From contig DQGF01000559.1 of the NCBI GenBank assembly GCA_003525045.1, positions 1 through 8,654 on the forward strand: a stretch of 8,654 nt of DNA. Reading direction: 5' to 3'. This document shows positions 5,498 through 8,654 of this stretch, piece by piece. The notes under the pieces are model-generated. The model did no database searches, was not told the origin of the DNA, and saw only the letters and a list, made by a program, of their open reading frames with translations. Origin of the DNA: Pseudomonas sp. GTDB taxonomy: Bacteria > Pseudomonadota > Gammaproteobacteria > Pseudomonadales > Pseudomonadaceae. The first letter of the stretch is position 1; the number at the start of each line of letters is the position of its first letter. The position numbers were made by a program, and so were the translations under genes.

Positions 5498-6463
5498 ATG
5501 CCCGCAACCGTTCTGGTACTGGTTGAAACCATCAATGATTACCTGCCGATTCTCGAACAGCAGGGCTTTCACCTGATTCTGGCCCCGACGCCCGCCGAGC
5601 GCGCCGCGGCCATCACCCGGCAGGGAGGTCAGATCGATGCAGTGCTGACTCGCGGTCCATTGGGACTGTATGCCGATGAAATCGCCGCCCTGCCCAATCT
5701 CAAGATCATCTGTGTGATCGGCGCCGGCTACGAACAGGTTGACCTGCAAGCCGCCGCCGACCGGGGCATCACGGTCACCAACGGCGCCGGGGTCAATGCG
5801 TCTTCGGTCGCCGACCATGCCATGGCCATGCTGCTGGCGCTGGTGCGCGACATTCCCCGCTGCGACGCCGCCGTTCGCCGCGGCGAGTGGCCGAAAATCA
5901 TGCGCCCTTCCCTGGCCGGCAAACGCCTGGGCATCCTCGGCCTCGGCGCCGTCGGCATGGCCATCGCCAAACGCGCGGCCCACGGCTTCGACATGACGGT
6001 GAGCTACCACAACCGCCAGCATCGCAGCGACGTACCCTATAGCTTCTGTTCGACGCCAACCGAACTGGCGCGCGCCTCGGACTTTTTGATCGTCGCCACC
6101 CCCGGCGGCCTTGGTACCAGACACCTGATCAACAAACATGTACTCGACGCCCTGGGCCCCAAGGGTTTTGTCGTCAACATCGCCCGGGCCAGCGTAATCG
6201 TCACCGCGGATCTGGTCAGCGCACTTGAACAGCGACGTATTGCCGGCGCCGCGCTGGATGTCTTCGATGCCGAACCCCGTGTACCGGATGCATTCAAGGC
6301 CTTGGCCAACGTGATCCTCACGCCGCATGTCGCCGGGCTGTCTCCCGAGGCCACCCAAGGCACCGTGGAGTTGGTGGGGCGCAATCTGGTGGCGTTCTTT
6401 TCCGGTAATCCGGTGCTCACCCCTATCGATCTACCGGCGAACCAGATCAAGGCAGTGCTGTAG
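5498..6463 (+). CDS. NADPH-type D-2-hydroxyacid dehydrogenase
   Basis: This cytoplasmic oxidoreductase of 321 residues probably reduces a 2-oxoacid to the D-2-hydroxyacid. The Rossmann domain is inserted in the middle (about 100-285), with the dinucleotide motif GLGAVG at 148-153. The next strand ends in SYHNR (169-173) rather than an acidic residue, which favours NADPH, as in glyoxylate/hydroxypyruvate reductases. Catalytic residues are all present: Arg230 in NIAR, Glu259 in DAEP and His277 in TPHVAG. Two departures from the family text are seen after the arginine: Ala instead of Gly at 231, and VIVTADL where VVDEAAL-like text is usual. The start has a strong AGGAG at 5487-5491, six bases ahead. 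It has its own gap of 151 bp after tetR, so it may have a separate promoter. The substrate could be glyoxylate, hydroxypyruvate, 2-ketogluconate or an aromatic 2-oxoacid and is left open. Confidence 0.88.
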   Translation: MPATVLVLVETINDYLPILEQQGFHLILAPTPAERAAAITRQGGQIDAVLTRGPLGLYADEIAALPNLKIICVIGAGYEQVDLQAAADRGITVTNGAGVNASSVADHAMAMLLALVRDIPRCDAAVRRGEWPKIMRPSLAGKRLGILGLGAVGMAIAKRAAHGFDMTVSYHNRQHRSDVPYSFCSTPTELARASDFLIVATPGGLGTRHLINKHVLDALGPKGFVVNIARASVIVTADLVSALEQRRIAGAALDVFDAEPRVPDAFKALANVILTPHVAGLSPEATQGTVELVGRNLVAFFSGNPVLTPIDLPANQIKAVL

Positions 6464-6497
6464 GCGGCCATTCAAACAGGTGTATCAAAAGCAATGA

Positions 6498-6524
6498 TTG
6501 CCCGGCAACACGCTCACCTATAAG
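6498..6524 (+). promoter_or_regulatory. Weak candidate promoter for the phosphotransferase-SDR unit
   Basis: TATAAG at 6519-6524 matches five of six -10 bases. TTGCCC at 6498-6503 is a possible -35 element with a short 15-base spacer. A leader of about 78 bases would follow. No terminator for the upstream dehydrogenase gene is visible in this 145-base gap, so read-through is also possible. Confidence 0.28.
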
Positions 6525-6608
6525 GGCTGTTCGTGGTTGTGGGTGTCGGGTGTGCGCATTAGATTAGCCAATAGTCTCAGGCCTCCAGAATAAGCAGAAG
6601 GGATAAGC

Positions 6609-7676
6609 ATGGCGCTTACTGACCAGTCCACCCGTATCCGCTCCGGCGAAGAACTCGATGCCAGCCTGATCGATCCGTACCTCAAGGCCCATATTCCGGG
6701 CCTCAGTGGCCAACCTGTCATCAGCCAGTTTCCCGGCGGTGCGTCGAACCTCACCTACTTGCTGGAATACCCCGAACAGGAATTCGTCCTGCGTCGGCCG
6801 CCGTTCGGCCACAAAGCCAAGTCTGCCCACGATATGGGCCGCGAGTTTCGCATCCTCAATCAGCTCCGGGACGGCTTCCCGTACTGCCCGAAAGCCTATG
6901 TGCACTGTACCGATGAATCGGTGATCGGCGCCGAGTTCTATGTGATGGAACGGGTCAAGGGGATCATCCTGCGCGCCGAACTGCCGCCGGAACTGGGCCT
7001 GGATTCGGCGAAGACCGAAGCCCTGTGCAAGAGCTTTATCGACAAGTTCGTTGAACTGCATCAGGTCGACTACAAAGCCTTTGGCCTGGGCGACCTCGGC
7101 AAACCCGAAGGTTACGTCGCGCGGCAGATCAAAGGCTGGAGCGAGCGCTACGAAAAAGCCCTGACCCCGGATGCACCGCAGTGGGAGGTGGTCAAGGCCT
7201 GGCTCAATGACAAGATGCCGGCCGATCACCCGACATCGAGCATCGTGCACAACGATTACCGCTTCGACAACGTGATCCTCGACCCGAACAACCCAATGCA
7301 GATCATCGGCGTGCTCGACTGGGAACTGACCACCCTCGGCGATCCGCTGATGGACCTGGGCAACACCCTCGCCTACTGGATCGAAGCCGACGATCCGGCG
7401 CCGGTGCAGTTGATGCGCCGCCAACCGAGCCACGCCCCGGGCATGCTGACCCGGCGCGAATTCGTCGATTACTACGCCCAACGCTCAGGCATCCAGATTG
7501 ACAATTTCGACTTCTACTACACCTACGGCCTGTTCCGCCTGGCCGGCATCGTGCAGCAGATCTACTACCGCTTCTTCCATGGTCAGACCCAGGACAAACG
7601 CTTTGCGCAGTTCATTCACATGAACAAACTGCTGGAGCAGATGAGCTTGCAGGTCATTGCCAAATCCAGCCTCTGA
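6609..7676 (+). CDS. APH-fold phosphotransferase, LvaA/ACAD10-kinase-like
   Basis: This kinase-fold protein of 355 residues resembles the aminoglycoside phosphotransferase family but belongs to the branch found with fatty and hydroxyacid metabolism. The N-lobe has a glycine-rich loop (FPGGASNLTY, 41-50) and VLRRPP (60-65). The C-lobe has the catalytic HNDYRFDN (214-221, Asp216) and metal-binding DWE (237-239) followed by GDP and MDLGNTLAYW. Related proteins are LvaA of the P. putida levulinate pathway and the kinase domains of ACAD10/ACAD11, which phosphorylate 4-hydroxyacyl-CoA so that the hydroxyl can be eliminated. Antibiotic resistance is therefore unlikely. The ATG at 6609 has AAGGGA five bases upstream. 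The gene is followed after 44 bp by an SDR gene, with no lvaB-like gene or acyl-CoA dehydrogenase in this window. The exact substrate is not known. Confidence 0.87.
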   Translation: MALTDQSTRIRSGEELDASLIDPYLKAHIPGLSGQPVISQFPGGASNLTYLLEYPEQEFVLRRPPFGHKAKSAHDMGREFRILNQLRDGFPYCPKAYVHCTDESVIGAEFYVMERVKGIILRAELPPELGLDSAKTEALCKSFIDKFVELHQVDYKAFGLGDLGKPEGYVARQIKGWSERYEKALTPDAPQWEVVKAWLNDKMPADHPTSSIVHNDYRFDNVILDPNNPMQIIGVLDWELTTLGDPLMDLGNTLAYWIEADDPAPVQLMRRQPSHAPGMLTRREFVDYYAQRSGIQIDNFDFYYTYGLFRLAGIVQQIYYRFFHGQTQDKRFAQFIHMNKLLEQMSLQVIAKSSL

Positions 7677-7720
7677 CTACGCCCCTGGCCCAATAACAAG
7701 ACTTTTTATAAGGGAATCCC

Positions 7721-8488
7721 ATGTCCAAGACTCAGTTGTTCGACCTCGACGGCAAGATCGCTTTCGTCTCCGGCGCCAGTCGCGGTATCGGTGAAGCCAT
7801 CGCCAAATTGCTAGCCCAGCAAGGCGCCCACGTGATCGTTTCGAGCCGCAAACTCGACGGTTGCCAGCACGTGGCCGACGCCATCATCGCCGCCGGCGGC
7901 AAAGCCACCGCCATTGCCTGCCACATCGGCGAAATGGAACAGATCAGCCAGGTCTTCGCCGGCATCAAGGAACAGTTCGGGCGCCTGGACATCCTGGTCA
8001 ACAACGCCGCGACCAACCCGCAATTCTGCAACGTACTGGACACCGACCTCAGCGCCTTCCAGAAAACCGTGGACGTCAACATTCGCGGCTACTTCTTCAT
8101 GTCCGTCGAAGCCGGCAAGCTGATGCGCGAAAACGGTGGCGGCAGCATCATCAACGTGGCATCGATCAACGGCATCTCGCCGGGAATCTTCCAGGGCATC
8201 TACTCGGTGACCAAGGCCGCCGTGATCAACATGACCAAGGTATTTGCCAAGGAATGCGCCGAGTTCGGCATTCGGTGCAATGCGTTGTTGCCTGGGTTGA
8301 CGGATACCAAGTTTGCTTCGGCGCTGGTGAAGAACGAGGCGATCCTGAACACCGCGTTGCAGCAGATTCCGCTCAAGCGTGTCGCGGATCCGAGTGAGAT
8401 GGCCGGTGCCGTACTGTATCTCGCCAGCGATGCGTCCAGCTATACCACTGGCATATCGTTGAATGTGGACGGCGGTTTCCTGTCCTGA
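7721..8488 (+). CDS. Short-chain dehydrogenase/reductase (classical SDR)
   Basis: This NAD(P)-dependent oxidoreductase has 255 residues, the classical SDR length. The cofactor motif is SGASRGIG (17-24), with Ser in place of the common first Thr. R43 in SSRK after the second strand suggests NADP. NNAA lies at 94-97, and the catalytic Asn120, Ser148, Tyr161 and Lys165 are in DVN, NVAS and YSVTK. The C-terminus NVDGGF is typical. The overall text resembles the DHRS4/FabG-like group acting on hydroxyl or keto groups of acyl or carbonyl compounds. AAGGGA at 7710-7715 is five bases ahead of the ATG. It is the second gene of a two-gene unit with the phosphotransferase and is closed by a terminator 19 bases after its stop. 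It most likely oxidises or reduces a hydroxy/keto intermediate of the same substrate as the kinase. Confidence 0.92.
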   Translation: MSKTQLFDLDGKIAFVSGASRGIGEAIAKLLAQQGAHVIVSSRKLDGCQHVADAIIAAGGKATAIACHIGEMEQISQVFAGIKEQFGRLDILVNNAATNPQFCNVLDTDLSAFQKTVDVNIRGYFFMSVEAGKLMRENGGGSIINVASINGISPGIFQGIYSVTKAAVINMTKVFAKECAEFGIRCNALLPGLTDTKFASALVKNEAILNTALQQIPLKRVADPSEMAGAVLYLASDASSYTTGISLNVDGGFLS

Positions 8489-8507
8489 TTTTTTCACCGG
8501 ATATACC

Positions 8508-8534
8508 AAGGCAGCCTCGGGGCTGCCTTTTTTT
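8508..8534 (+). terminator. Rho-independent terminator of the phosphotransferase-SDR unit
   Basis: AAGGCAGCC at 8508-8516 pairs perfectly with GGCTGCCTT at 8521-8529 around the tetraloop tcgg, and the stem runs into seven T residues (8528-8534). It begins 19 bases after the SDR stop codon. Confidence 0.95.
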
Positions 8535-8654
8535 GTAATGCGAAAACGCCAGGTTACAGGCTGCCCCTTTGGGCTCCGACCTCAATATGTGCTAACGACG
8601 CGCACCCAATGCAGGAGCTCCGCGCCAAGAGAATATTTATTCCACATATTGCAT
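8535..8654. other. Terminal intergenic DNA with a spaced inverted repeat
   Basis: No recognised gene lies here. CAATATGTG at 8583-8591 and its exact inverse CACATATTG at 8643-8651 are separated by 51 bases. A short frame from an ATG at 8610 stays open to the window edge, but it has no ribosome binding site and too little length to judge. Confidence 0.4.

Noticed and set aside
4243..5535. A 430-codon open frame on the minus strand across the tautomerase and tetR genes
   Set aside because: It lies antisense to two genes with clear family motifs and good starts, and its translation shows no recognisable domain. Long antisense frames are common in GC-rich Pseudomonas DNA.
6609..7676. Aminoglycoside resistance kinase
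   Set aside because: The fold is shared, but the motifs and the SDR neighbour match the LvaA/ACAD10-type metabolic kinases.
8560..8580. A second terminator formed by GCCC-CTTT-GGGC
   Set aside because: The stem is only four pairs and there is no T-run on either strand.

Overview
The window looks like chromosomal DNA of a Pseudomonas species, most likely of the fluorescens/koreensis type. The GC content is high, the protein families are typical of that genus, the rho-independent terminators are well formed, and intergenic DNA carries short repeats resembling the REP/REPIN elements of P. fluorescens-group genomes. No tRNA, rRNA, CRISPR array, transposase or phage gene was seen. This is a metabolic region with seven intact genes and one further regulator, and no gene is visibly broken.

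Region 1 (1-2645) is a divergent pair: a LysR-type regulator on the minus strand that resembles E. coli PtrR/YneJ, and an aldehyde dehydrogenase on the plus strand that resembles succinate-semialdehyde dehydrogenase Sad/YneI. The arrangement matches the enterobacterial ptrR-sad pair, which acts at the putrescine/GABA-to-succinate step. The LysR gene probably starts at an unusual TTG codon. Region 2 (2646-4002) is a minus-strand serine transporter gene of the SdaC type. It faces sad and is closed by a strong hairpin terminator that lies between the two stop codons.

Region 3 (4003-4326) is a 324-bp gap. It holds two small hairpins in the sdaC leader, a REPIN-like inverted pair of REP sequences and a candidate promoter reading rightwards. 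Region 4 (4327-6463) contains a small tautomerase-superfamily protein, a TetR-type repressor 30 bp behind it, and, after a gap of about 150 bp with a second type of REP sequence, an NADPH-type 2-hydroxyacid dehydrogenase. Region 5 (6464-8534) is a two-gene unit: an APH-fold phosphotransferase related to LvaA and the ACAD10/ACAD11 kinase domain, then a short-chain dehydrogenase. It ends in a textbook terminator, after which the last 120 bases hold no recognised gene.

The common theme is catabolism of small amines, amino acids and organic or acyl-CoA acids. The parts most open to new biology are the tautomerase-TetR-hydroxyacid dehydrogenase group and the kinase-SDR pair, because their substrates cannot be read from sequence. 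I saw no sign of a defence system, a mobile island or another clearly undescribed large system.
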